NCBI GenBank assembly: GCA_025354075.1
Contig: JANXNO010000485.1
Span: 1 to 14,990, forward strand
Length of the DNA: 14,990 bases
Origin: Burkholderiales bacterium
GTDB lineage: Bacteria > Pseudomonadota > Gammaproteobacteria > Burkholderiales > Casimicrobiaceae
Direction: 5' to 3'
Both the position numbers and the translations under genes were made by a program. Below, one piece after another: positions 1 through 6,319 of this stretch (within the stretch, counting starts at the first letter, position 1; every line of letters begins with the position of its first letter). A model generated the notes under the pieces. It saw only the letters and a program-made list of their open reading frames with translations. It ran no database searches and was not told where the DNA came from.

Positions 1-241
1 CTGCGCTACCGCCCAGCGTCCACAGCGCAACGCGCAACGCGGTGTCGATGGCTTTGCGCGTGGCATCGTTGACCACCGTATTCCACTGCTTGGGCAGCAA
101 GGCGAAGCCTTTTTCAATCGGCGAGCCAACAAAGCCGCTGATCTTCGCCGCGAGGCCAGGATTTTCGAGCAGCTGTTTTGCCGCCTTCAAATCTTCAAGA
201 TCAGCCTCCGGGATCGCGAGCGTCGATTGTTTCTTGACCAC
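1..241 (-). CDS. EcsC-family protein, N-terminal part (cut by window edge)
   Basis: This minus-strand reading frame enters from the left edge and gives 80 residues. It begins VVKKQSTLAIPEADLEDLKA and continues with an LLENPGLAAKISG stretch, then PIEKGFALLPKQW. That succession is typical of the N-terminus of EcsC-family proteins (named after Bacillus EcsC); their biochemical role is poorly defined. A GTG at 241–239 is taken as the start because the frame has a TGA only five codons upstream (257–259) and an AAAGG sits about 11 bases before the GTG. No signal peptide is visible in the part present. The C-terminal part lies outside the window, so completeness cannot be judged. The upstream side is the gene-poor region 242–918, which must contain its promoter. 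The family call is from remembered family sequence, not a search. Confidence 0.8.
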   Translation of the reverse strand, partial: MVKKQSTLAIPEADLEDLKAAKQLLENPGLAAKISGFVGSPIEKGFALLPKQWNTVVNDATRKAIDTALRVALWTLGGSA

Positions 242-345
242 TTTTTGCTTTGCCTTTCACATGCAATGCAAAGTATGGCGCAAGTGGCTCGCCGCCCTCG
301 CTTTGATTTGCGATGCGCTTCGCCTAAAACATTTCGGCACCTACG

Positions 346-444
346 TTGATTGGCAACGCCAACTATGACATCGGCCACGTCTTCAGCACCGGTGGTGGCG
401 GTATCGCTAGCTTGCGTGTGCCTTGCTCCGCCGGTAACAAGGCG
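346..444 (+). pseudogene. Remnant of a reprolysin-like (M12-type) metallopeptidase
   Basis: In this plus frame about 33 residues read [19 protein letters not shown] and then [14 protein letters not shown]. The block [14 protein letters not shown] followed by a short segment with a Cys is a highly characteristic part of bacterial reprolysin-like zinc metallopeptidases. In those it lies shortly before the HExxH zinc site. Here the frame is closed by a TAA seven codons upstream (325–327). The expected downstream segment (a GVTG-type motif and then the HExxH helix) is absent; after codon 444 the translation no longer resembles the family. This is therefore a broken fragment, not a working enzyme. 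The assignment rests on recognition of the motif; a protein search of this frame would settle it. Confidence 0.65.
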
Positions 445-500
445 TGCGACAACCACAGCCGCGCCGAACAGCGACGGCAGCGGCGGCGCACGACCGATTT

Positions 501-528
501 TTCGCCCCTATTCGCCCCTATTCGCCCA
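501..528. repeat. 10-bp tandem repeat, about 2.8 copies
   Basis: The unit ttcgccccta occurs twice exactly (501–510, 511–520), followed by a partial third copy ttcgccca (521–528). It overlaps the end of the short minus-strand ORF at 518–649, whose stop codon falls in the second unit. A 10-bp unit shifts the reading frame when copies are gained or lost. Confidence 0.85.
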
Positions 529-649
529 CGACGAGCGGCACCCGCAGCTTCCCGTCGATGCAATACGTCCTGAACCACGGCAACGTGCCGTCGACGACCA
601 CCGGCCGCTTTTTGACCGACGAGCGGTTACCCGCGATTGCGCGCACCAT
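518..649 (-). CDS. Possible 43-residue ORF of unknown function (or gene fragment)
   Basis: A short minus-strand frame begins with ATG at 649–647, directly after an in-frame TGA, and ends at TAG 520–518. It reads [16 protein letters not shown], then [18 protein letters not shown] and LRVPLVVGE. The alternating hydrophobic/charged composition and the DG and WF motifs look more protein-like than the other minus-strand frames in this stretch. I see no clear ribosome binding site. A plus-strand frame over the same bases (444–680) is also open and GC-rich at third positions, so base composition does not decide between them. I do not recognise a family. It may be a fragment of a longer lost gene, consistent with the decayed surroundings. 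Confidence 0.25.
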   Translation of the reverse strand: MVRAIAGNRSSVKKRPVVVDGTLPWFRTYCIDGKLRVPLVVGE

Positions 650-918
650 AAGCTTTCAGGGTGTGCTGCGCGGCACTTGAGTTTTCGCAAAGGTATAGCT
701 TTTCGCCAACATCGTCGTTCAACATAGGGTACGCCGCATTTTTAGCTAAAGTCGATAGGCACCTTTTTTGCGCTTTAGGCCCATACGCAATGGAGCTTCG
801 TGCCAAAAGCTGTGCTTCTGTACGCGATGTTCGCCCTGCCGTGGTGGCCGTATCAGCACATCGGGCCTTGCCGCGCAACACCGATAATGTGATCTTCTGA
901 CTCGCCCGCTTCGCCCCC

Positions 919-2019
919 ATGCCCGCAGAAATCATTGCCCTCCAACACGCCGCCGCCCTCTGGGCGTTTGCGCTCTCGGTCGTGTTTGGCGCGGTCACCC
1001 AGCGCAGCAACTATTGCACGATGGGTGCCATTTCTGACATTGCCAACTTTGGCGACTGGACGCGGGCGCGGATGGCCTTTGCCTCGGTCGGGGTGGCAGT
1101 CATTGGCGTGGCGCTGCTCAAGGTGACAGGCACGGTGGACATTGCAAAATCGTTTTACGTGGCCCCGAAACTGGTCTGGCTGTCGCACCTTGTCGGCGGG
1201 CTGTGTTTTGGCTTTGGCATGACGCTGGCGGGCGGTTGCGGCAGCAAAACGCTGCTACGCGTGGGCTCGGGCAGCCTGCGTGCCTTCGTGACCATTTTGA
1301 TGATGGCCGTGTTCGCGTGGTTCACCTTGCGTGGCGTGCTCGGCGTGTTTCGCGTCGCCACCTTTGACGCGGTTGCCGTGACCCTGCCAACGATGCAGGA
1401 TATTCCCACACTGGTCGGTTTAACTGGCAGCGCTGCTGCGATGCTAGCGGCCGTGATTGGCGCGGCGTTGGTGGTGTTTGCGTTTTTTGGCAAACAATTT
1501 CGCGCTGACAAGTGGAACTGGATCGCGGGCATCGTGGTGGGTCTCACCGTGATTGCAGGCTGGTATGCGTCCGGGCATGTGGGCTTTATCGCCGAACACC
1601 CCGAATCACTGGAGGCGGCGTGGGTGTCGACCAATTCGGGTCGCCCGGAGTCGCTCACCTTCACGGCACCACCGGCGTATCTGCTGGAGCTGCTCGGCTT
1701 CTGGAGCGACAAGAGCAAATTTGTGACGTTCGGCATTGCCAGCGTGCTGGGCGTCATCGTCGGTTCGTGGGGCATGTCGCTGGTCACCAAAACGTTTCAC
1801 TGGGAAGGCTTTGCGTCCACCGAAGATCTGGCCAACCACCTCGTGGGCGCTGCGCTGATGGGATTTGGCGGCGTGCTGGCGATGGGTTGCACGGTGGGTC
1901 AGGGCCTCTCGGGCATGAGCACGCTCGCGCTCGGCTCGGTCATCACGGTGCTCGCCATTGTGATCGGCTGCCGTGCGTCGCTGGCGTATCAGGTGTGGCG
2001 CATGGATCGCATGACGTAG
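919..2019 (+). CDS. YeeE/YedE-family sulfur (thiosulfate) transport protein
   Basis: This 366-residue, very hydrophobic integral membrane protein has the hallmarks of the YeeE/YedE (Sulf_transp) family, whose characterised member TsuA moves thiosulfate across the inner membrane. The first half carries RSNYCTMGAISD (Cys33) and a GGCGSKTLLRVGSGSLRA block (Cys107). The second half repeats the fold with MGCTVGQGLSGMSTLALGS (Cys324). In TsuA such conserved cysteines line the substrate path, so all three being present suggests a working transporter, although the substrate here is inferred. Both halves are in one polypeptide, as expected for the long form of the family. The ATG at 919 has no obvious Shine–Dalgarno sequence. 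No sulfur-metabolism gene lies next to it in the window, and it stands alone between a decayed region and a secreted-protein gene. Confidence 0.88.
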   Translation: MPAEIIALQHAAALWAFALSVVFGAVTQRSNYCTMGAISDIANFGDWTRARMAFASVGVAVIGVALLKVTGTVDIAKSFYVAPKLVWLSHLVGGLCFGFGMTLAGGCGSKTLLRVGSGSLRAFVTILMMAVFAWFTLRGVLGVFRVATFDAVAVTLPTMQDIPTLVGLTGSAAAMLAAVIGAALVVFAFFGKQFRADKWNWIAGIVVGLTVIAGWYASGHVGFIAEHPESLEAAWVSTNSGRPESLTFTAPPAYLLELLGFWSDKSKFVTFGIASVLGVIVGSWGMSLVTKTFHWEGFASTEDLANHLVGAALMGFGGVLAMGCTVGQGLSGMSTLALGSVITVLAIVIGCRASLAYQVWRMDRMT

Positions 2020-2138
2020 GACACCTCGCTGCGGCCCGGTCAGCGCACATCGCTTTCGCATGATTTATTACGTTTAAGCAGAGTGTTGGTGCGGCTTTGT
2101 TGCTACAGTGATGATTCGCTTTGCTGTCTTTGCTTTGT

Positions 2139-2144
2139 AAGGAG
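2139..2144 (+). promoter_or_regulatory. Ribosome binding site deciding the start at 2156
   Basis: AAGGAG lies 11 bases before ATG 2156 but only 2 bases before an upstream in-frame TTG (2147). The ATG is therefore the sensible start of the first SH3b protein. Confidence 0.7.
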
Positions 2145-2155
2145 CTTTGTCACTC

Positions 2156-2764
2156 ATGAAATTCCCTCGTCTGTATGCAAGCCTGCTGGTGATGGCGTCC
2201 GCGCTCACGTTGACCACCGTCGCCGCCGCGCAGGAGGCCTTCACGTCAAAAGCAGTCAATGTGCGCGCCGGCCCGGATCGCGGCTATCCGCTGGTGGTCT
2301 GGCTACCTGCAGGCTCTGCCGTTTATGTCAACGGCTGCCTGAACGATTTCCGCTGGTGCGACGTCACAGCCGGCCCAGATCGCGGCTGGGTGTATTCGAA
2401 AAATCTTCAGTACACCTACCAGGGTCAGCCGATGTCTATCTATGGCAACGGCCCCACCCTCGCGCTGCCCATCATCAGCTTCATACTGGGTAGCTATTGG
2501 GACAACAATTACCGTGATCGCTCATGGTACGGTGGCCAGCGGAACTGGAATAACTGGCGTCCGGGCAACGAACCGCCACCGAACTACTATCCGCAACCGC
2601 GGCCGCCACGGCCACCGATTGTTCGCCCGGATCGTCCGCGTCCGCCCGTGGTGCAACCGCCTCGTCCGCCACGACCACCCGGCGGCGATCAACAAGGTCG
2701 AGCGCCCGAAGGGCTGCCGGGCTTTGTGACGCCAGGGCCGAACTCGCCCGCGGCGCAACGGTAA
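2156..2764 (+). CDS. Secreted SH3b-domain protein with Pro/Arg-rich tail (paralogue 1)
   Basis: This 202-residue protein starts with a clear Sec signal peptide (about residues 1–25, ending TVAAA before QEAF). A bacterial SH3-type domain follows at about 29–90: NVRAGPDRGYPLVVWLPAG, then AVYVNGC (Cys61), FRWCDV (Cys68) and GWVYSKNLQY. The two cysteines could form a disulfide in the periplasm. Residues about 95–138 contain a motif shared with its neighbour, including SIYGNG, LGSYWDN, SWYG and NNWRPG. The last 65 residues are dominated by Pro and Arg (PPRPP repeats), which suggests an unstructured, possibly wall- or nucleic-acid-associated tail. SH3b domains in exported proteins usually bind cell-wall or protein ligands; the ligand here is unknown. 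It is one member of a tandem pair with the gene at 2912. Confidence 0.85.
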   Translation: MKFPRLYASLLVMASALTLTTVAAAQEAFTSKAVNVRAGPDRGYPLVVWLPAGSAVYVNGCLNDFRWCDVTAGPDRGWVYSKNLQYTYQGQPMSIYGNGPTLALPIISFILGSYWDNNYRDRSWYGGQRNWNNWRPGNEPPPNYYPQPRPPRPPIVRPDRPRPPVVQPPRPPRPPGGDQQGRAPEGLPGFVTPGPNSPAAQR

Positions 2765-2795
2765 GTTTGCCCGCTACAGGCTGATCCTTGCCATC

Positions 2796-2824
2796 CCCGA
2801 TGCCCCTGTTTGCGCGGCATCGGG
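2796..2824 (+). terminator. Strong hairpin after SH3b paralogue 1 (terminator-like, no U-tract)
   Basis: CCCGATGCC (2796–2804) pairs perfectly with GGCATCGGG (2816–2824) across an 11-base loop. It lies 32 bases after the stop codon and before the next gene. No run of T follows, so it may attenuate transcription or protect the mRNA 3' end instead of ending transcription outright. Confidence 0.45.
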
Positions 2825-2897
2825 CATATGTTGGTTGTCGCATGACGCGTTGCTGCCCTGCTTCGCGTCCATGTACTTGGAGTATTCTTTTCTTTCC

Positions 2898-2904
2898 AAG
2901 GAGG
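2898..2904 (+). promoter_or_regulatory. Perfect Shine–Dalgarno sequence for the 2912 gene
   Basis: AAGGAGG ends 7 bases before ATG 2912, the first of four ATG codons in a repeat. This spacing favours 2912 over the alternatives at 2918, 2924 and 2930. Confidence 0.8.
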
Positions 2905-2911
2905 TAGAACC

Positions 2912-2935
2912 ATGACCATGACCATGACCATGACC
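2912..2935 (+). repeat. Four tandem ATGACC hexamers at a start codon
   Basis: ATGACC is repeated four times exactly, so the protein begins MTMTMTMT. Each unit supplies an in-frame start codon. Change in copy number would move the start by multiples of 6 bases from the AAGGAGG without altering the reading frame. Confidence 0.9.
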
Positions 2936-3583
2936 CTGTCCCGAATGGCGCGACTATGCGCTGCGGCGTTTGCCGTCGTTTCAGTCGCAACGCTGGCAAG
3001 CGTTGCCAGCGCACAGCAGGCGTACACGTCGCATCGCACCAGCCTGCGCGCCGGGCCCGACGGTGGTTATCCACAGGTGGGCTGGATTGGCGGCGGCGCC
3101 GTTGTTTATGTGAACGGATGCGTCAACGGCTATCGCTGGTGTGACGTGAGCTCAGGCCCGTATCGCGGCTGGGTGAATGCGCGCCATTTGCAGTACCTGT
3201 ATCAAAACCGTCGCGTCGGCATTTATGGCAACGGCGCGATGTATGGCTTTCCGCTGGTGGGCTTCGCACTGGGCTCGTATTGGGATAACCACTACCGCAA
3301 TCAGGCGTGGTACGGCAACCGCACGCACTGGAACAACTGGCGTCCCGGCCATCCGGCACCGCGCTATGAAATGCATGGCCAGCAAAATTTTGCGGCGCAT
3401 AACGGGCGCGTACAACCGTATGTCAACTACGCACCGGTGCAGCAATTTCACCAGGCGCAACCGCACGTGCAGCATCAGCGGCAAGTGCAGGCGCCGCCAC
3501 AGCAAATGCACCGCGAACATGCACGTCCGCAACCGCACCAGCAACATTCTGGCAACCATCATCGGGATGCACCGCAACGCTAG
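2912..3583 (+). CDS. Secreted SH3b-domain protein with His/Gln-rich tail (paralogue 2)
   Basis: This 223-residue paralogue of the upstream gene has an odd MTMTMTMT start, then a signal peptide that probably ends VASA at residue 34. The SH3b domain (about 38–98) aligns closely with its neighbour: LRAGPDGGYPQVGW, VVYVNGC (Cys70), YRWCDV (Cys77) and RGWVNARHLQYLY. The shared second block follows at about 103–148 (GIYGNG, LGSYWDN, AWYG, NNWRPG). From about residue 150 the two proteins part completely: this tail is rich in His and Gln (for example QFHQAQPHVQHQRQVQ) rather than Pro and Arg, and could bind metal ions, though that is inference. Gene order and similarity point to tandem duplication followed by replacement or drift of the tail. 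It has its own strong ribosome binding site, and a hairpin separates it from paralogue 1. Confidence 0.85.
   Translation: MTMTMTMTLSRMARLCAAAFAVVSVATLASVASAQQAYTSHRTSLRAGPDGGYPQVGWIGGGAVVYVNGCVNGYRWCDVSSGPYRGWVNARHLQYLYQNRRVGIYGNGAMYGFPLVGFALGSYWDNHYRNQAWYGNRTHWNNWRPGHPAPRYEMHGQQNFAAHNGRVQPYVNYAPVQQFHQAQPHVQHQRQVQAPPQQMHREHARPQPHQQHSGNHHRDAPQR
2991..3011 (+). other. Perfect 9-bp hairpin inside the signal-peptide coding region
   Basis: CGCTGGCAA (2991–2999) and TTGCCAGCG (3003–3011) are exact reverse complements around a 3-base loop. They lie in codons for the ATLASVASA part of the signal peptide, near the start of the message. This may simply reflect codons for small residues, or may slow early translation. 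Confidence 0.5.
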
Positions 3584-3658
3584 TTCGGCAAACCGCGCTA
3601 CCGTTTGCGTCAGCGGCCGTTGGCGCGCCTGACTTGGCAATTTTCTTGCGAGGCGTGC

Positions 3659-4519
3659 ATGCAAAATAGCGGCATGGACAATCTCTCTCCCGCAGCGGCA
3701 CCCGCCTTCGACATTTCATCGAAAACCAGCAACCCGAACGCCGGGTTGCGCGGCAACTATTCGCGGATGGCAGCGGACTACACCGTCGCGCAGCGCATGA
3801 GCGATTACACCGATCAGGAACAGGCGCGCTGGTTGCGGCTGGTGGAGCGGCAACTGGCGCTGATTCCGGGTCGTGCCTGCCATGAATTTCTCGACGCCAT
3901 CAACGGCTTGACCGCGCTCGACATGCGGCACGGTATCCCGGAATTTGCGGCGGTGAATGTGGCGCTGCAGGCCGCGACAAACTGGCAGCTGGTCGCGGTG
4001 CCGGGCCTGTTGCCGGATGACGTTTTTTTCACCCATCTGGCCAATCGCCGCTTTCCGGTCACAGTGTGGCTGCGTGAAGAAAGCGAGTTTGACTACATCG
4101 TCGAGCCGGACATTTTTCATGACTTTTTTGGTCATGTGCCGATGCTGTTCACGCCGATTTACGCCGACCATTTGCAGGCCTATGGCGAAGGTGCATTGAA
4201 GGCGAAACGACTCGGTGGACTGGACTGGCTGGCGCGACTGTACTGGTACACGATTGAATTCGGCCTGATTCGTGAAAACGGCAAGATTCTCGCCTACGGT
4301 GCGGGCGTTTTGTCGTCGCCCAAAGAGCTGGTCTACGCGCTTGAAAGCACCGCACCGCAACGCTTGCCGTTCGATGTAATGACCTCGATGCGCAGCACAT
4401 TTTTGATCGACGACGTGCAGACGACGTACTTTGTGCTCGATTCGTTTCAGCAACTGCGCGACGACACGGCACCCGATTTTGCGCCGCTGTATGAGACGTT
4501 GCGCAACGAAGGCGTTTGA
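3659..4519 (+). CDS. phhA: Phenylalanine-4-hydroxylase
   Basis: This 286-residue protein is a bacterial aromatic amino acid hydroxylase. It converts phenylalanine to tyrosine with O2, tetrahydropterin and non-heme iron in the cytoplasm. The iron site is intact: IFHDFFGHVPML supplies His154 and His159, and WYTIEFGL supplies Glu200, matching the 2-His-1-Glu triad of the family. The length fits bacterial enzymes (roughly 260–300 residues) that lack the regulatory domain of the mammalian protein. ATG 3659 is preferred because GAGG ends 5 bases before it; ATG 3674 (MDNLSPAAAP) is a plausible alternative five codons in. The pterin recycling enzyme (phhB, carbinolamine dehydratase) often found beside it is not in the window. 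A hairpin plus T-run follows the stop codon, so the gene appears to be transcribed alone and converges with the LysR gene. Confidence 0.95.
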   Translation: MQNSGMDNLSPAAAPAFDISSKTSNPNAGLRGNYSRMAADYTVAQRMSDYTDQEQARWLRLVERQLALIPGRACHEFLDAINGLTALDMRHGIPEFAAVNVALQAATNWQLVAVPGLLPDDVFFTHLANRRFPVTVWLREESEFDYIVEPDIFHDFFGHVPMLFTPIYADHLQAYGEGALKAKRLGGLDWLARLYWYTIEFGLIRENGKILAYGAGVLSSPKELVYALESTAPQRLPFDVMTSMRSTFLIDDVQTTYFVLDSFQQLRDDTAPDFAPLYETLRNEGV

Positions 4520-4524
4520 CCTCT

Positions 4525-4554
4525 AGGTGTTCGTCTTCGGCGACTCACCTTTTT
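4525..4554 (+). terminator. Rho-independent terminator of phhA
   Basis: AGGTG (4525–4529) pairs with CACCT (4546–4550), with an inner TCG/CGA pairing around a TCTTCGG loop. A run of five T (4550–4554) follows at once. It begins 6 bases after the phhA stop. Confidence 0.65.
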
Positions 4555-4561
4555 ACCGAAA

Positions 4562-4579
4562 GCCCTATTTGATAAGGGC
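4562..4579 (-). terminator. Hairpin just after the LysR stop codon
   Basis: GCCCT and AGGGC pair across an 8-base loop, directly next to the LysR stop codon (TAG, 4582–4580). On the minus strand it is followed shortly by a T-containing stretch and a T-run. With the hairpin at 4525 it separates two convergent genes. Confidence 0.45.
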
Positions 4580-5644
4580 CTAAGCAGCTTTTTTACCAGA
4601 ACCCGACTTCTTCACTTTTACGACGTTAGCCCCCGTTAAATCGTCGTTAGCGGCCAAAGTTGGTGTCAATGCATTGAGTGCAGCAAGCCACGGATCGCGG
4701 GCGACGCCACCGAATGCTTTGGTCAAAAAATCTATGAACACACGGGTTCGCGCCGGGATGTGCAGCCGCGTCGGCATCGCGGCGTAAATCGACAACGTCA
4801 GCACCCGCCATTCCGGCATCACTCGCTCGAGACGACCCGCCAGCAGCCCTTCTTCGGCCACAAACGACGGCACCGCCGCGATGCCCATACCGGCCAGCGC
4901 GGCGTGATACAGCGTGTCGAGATGCATCGTGGACAGCGCCATCGGCGGCTGATCGAGCGTCACGGTTTTCGGCGTTTTGCTGGCCTTGAGTGACTTCGCG
5001 CCATCCACACAATCACTCATCGGACAATATTCAAACGTGGTTTGACGATTACCGTCGGGCGAGTACGGCAGCAGCCACTCATGCTCACTTAATTGATCGA
5101 GCCGCGTGGGGCGTCCGCGCGTGTTGAGGTAGGCGGGCGTGGCGCAGGCGATCATCTCGGAATGGGCCAGCAGCCGTGCGATGAAATTGCCGGTTTCCAG
5201 GGGACGCTTCAGCGTGAGGATGGAAATATCGTGGCCATCATCCACCGTCTCAACGCTGTTTTGAATCGTCAACTCGATGGTGAGCCTGGGGTACTGCGCG
5301 CGCAGCGCGGGCAGGTGCTTGGTGAGCTGATGCACGGTGATGGCGGGTGAGGCGAGCACGCGCACCACGCCGCGCGGCTCGGCCGTCTCCAGGTTCGCGA
5401 TGGTCTCGGCGTCTTCCACGTCGATCAGGATGCGCTGCACGCGCTCCAGATAGCGCTCGCCCGCCTGCGTCAGCGCGAGGCTGCGCGTGGTGCGGTTCAA
5501 GAGGCGCACACCGAGGTGCTGCTCAAGCTCCGCGATCAATCGCGTCACCACCGCTGGCGCAAGGTCGAGCTTGTCGGCCGCCTTGGTGAAGCTGCCTTCG
5601 TCCACTACTTTGCTGTAAACGCGCATCGCGCGGAGCTGATCCAT
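4580..5644 (-). CDS. LysR-family transcriptional regulator (CrgA/DmlR-like subgroup)
   Basis: This 354-residue regulator begins MDQLRAMRVYSKVVDEGSFT, a typical LysR start. The winged helix-turn-helix (about residues 1–60) includes KAADKLDLAPAVVTRLIAEL and RLLNRTTRSLALTQAGERYL. The co-inducer binding domain spans about 91–300. The RTTRSLALTQ wording and the first-helix pattern are those of the CrgA/DmlR-like branch. Two things are unusual: an inserted Lys/Thr-rich segment near residue 215 (GAKSLKASKTPKTV) and a C-terminal extension ending KVKKSGSGKKAA, which make it about 50 residues longer than common family members. It converges on phhA, so sharing a promoter with phhA is excluded. It is divergent from the small secreted protein at 5946, and the intergenic region contains inverted repeats that could be its operators. 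The effector is unknown. Confidence 0.92.
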   Translation of the reverse strand: MDQLRAMRVYSKVVDEGSFTKAADKLDLAPAVVTRLIAELEQHLGVRLLNRTTRSLALTQAGERYLERVQRILIDVEDAETIANLETAEPRGVVRVLASPAITVHQLTKHLPALRAQYPRLTIELTIQNSVETVDDGHDISILTLKRPLETGNFIARLLAHSEMIACATPAYLNTRGRPTRLDQLSEHEWLLPYSPDGNRQTTFEYCPMSDCVDGAKSLKASKTPKTVTLDQPPMALSTMHLDTLYHAALAGMGIAAVPSFVAEEGLLAGRLERVMPEWRVLTLSIYAAMPTRLHIPARTRVFIDFLTKAFGGVARDPWLAALNALTPTLAANDDLTGANVVKVKKSGSGKKAA

Positions 5645-5723
5645 AGATTTGCTTTCGTGAAACGGGATGCAAACGCTACCCCGCCGCTTAAAGATTCTTC
5701 AATGCCCACATTGTTGACGAATT

Positions 5724-5755
5724 ATAAATAAACAATTGATTTTTGTCTTATTTAT
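5724..5755. promoter_or_regulatory. Inverted repeat ATAAATAA/TTATTTAT in the LysR upstream region
   Basis: ATAAATAA (5724–5731) and TTATTTAT (5748–5755) are exact reverse complements separated by 16 bases. They lie in a very AT-rich patch 80–111 bases before the LysR start. Such a site could be an operator for LysR autoregulation, but AT-rich DNA makes chance repeats likely. Confidence 0.35.
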
Positions 5756-5758
5756 TCG

Positions 5759-5771
5759 CATTGTGACAATG
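5759..5771. promoter_or_regulatory. 13-bp palindrome CATTGTGACAATG
   Basis: CATTGT and ACAATG are exact reverse complements around one central G. The compact symmetry fits a homodimeric regulator's half-sites. It lies 3 bases after the ATAAATAA/TTATTTAT repeat, in the divergent region between the LysR gene and the gene at 5946. Confidence 0.35.
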
Positions 5772-5945
5772 CCTAACATTCATTCCATCGACACAACAAC
5801 AGCAGCCTGTTTACACCGCTCTTCACAGAAGTCCCCAGTAAAGAACAGTGTAGACAGGCCCCGGTTGCTGCGTCGACGACTCGTAAGGAATTGGCCGTGT
5901 TGGCCGACTCAACGATGTAGTTAACCTTAAATCCAGGAAAAAATC

Positions 5946-6239
5946 ATGAACGTTAAATCCCTCCTCCTCGCCGCTGTTGTTGCTTCTGTTGGCTCGACCG
6001 CTTTCGCCAATAACTACTTTGACGACGGCTTCCAGACTCAAGTTGCACAGGCTCCTAACCGCACCACAGCACGCGTCGCCACCGATGCTGGCTACATGGC
6101 TCGTAGCGACATCCCAACGTCAGTCAAGGCTGAGCCATCAACCCGCAGCCGCGCTGAAGTGCGCGCTGAGACGGTTCAATCGTCGCGCAGCGGCGAAGCC
6201 CGCGCACAGCGTGACCTGTACGTAGGCGGCGCTCAGTAA
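5946..6239 (+). CDS. Small secreted protein of unknown function
   Basis: This 97-residue protein has a clear signal peptide (MNVKSLLLAAVVASVGSTAFA, cleaved about residue 21) and should be periplasmic or outside the cell. The mature part is short and polar, with an Arg/Ala-rich second half containing TRSRAEVRAET and SSRSGEARAQRDLY. The RAEVRAE wording recalls the short DUF4148-type exported proteins common in Betaproteobacteria, but the match is weak and I would not assign that family. AGGA at 5935–5938 is 7 bases before the ATG. A strong terminator follows, so it is a single-gene unit. The roughly 300-base upstream region is long for so small a gene and carries the palindromes at 5724–5771, which suggests regulated expression, possibly by the divergent LysR protein. 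Confidence 0.75.
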   Translation: MNVKSLLLAAVVASVGSTAFANNYFDDGFQTQVAQAPNRTTARVATDAGYMARSDIPTSVKAEPSTRSRAEVRAETVQSSRSGEARAQRDLYVGGAQ

Positions 6240-6263
6240 TTCGTTACTGGCCCGAAATGAAAA

Positions 6264-6287
6264 ACGCGCCCTCGGGCGCGTTTTTTT
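6264..6287. terminator. Strong bidirectional rho-independent terminator
   Basis: CGCGCC and GGCGCG pair across a CTCG loop within ACGCGCCC/GGGCGCGT. The stem is followed by seven T (6281–6287) and preceded by five A (6260–6264). It sits between the convergent genes at 5946–6239 and 6320–6727 and can serve both. Confidence 0.9.
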
Positions 6288-6319
6288 ATGGGCTGATTGC
6301 AGGCCACGAAGCAGCTCGA

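Larger units (their letters stand above)
242..918. other. Gene-poor decayed region of about 680 bases
   Basis: No intact gene is convincing here. Reading frames on both strands are short and switch rapidly. The stretch contains a recognisable metallopeptidase remnant (346–444), a 10-bp tandem duplication (501–528) and a short minus-strand ORF (518–649). From about 650 to 918 I see nothing beyond possible promoter DNA for the EcsC gene to the left and the transporter to the right. The overall picture is a graveyard of gene fragments. Confidence 0.6.

Noticed and set aside
627..1010. A 127-codon minus-strand frame with a fairly natural C-terminal half
   Set aside because: It overlaps the start of the well-supported YeeE/YedE gene on the other strand, has no recognisable motif, and ends without continuity into the neighbouring frame.
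1155..1790. A 211-codon minus-strand frame inside the YeeE/YedE gene
   Set aside because: The plus strand encodes clear transporter motifs over the same bases; the minus frame is low in hydrophobic structure and is a shadow.
5736..5924. A 62-codon plus-strand frame in the LysR–secreted protein intergenic region
   Set aside because: It has no ribosome binding site, crosses the putative operators and has unnatural composition.
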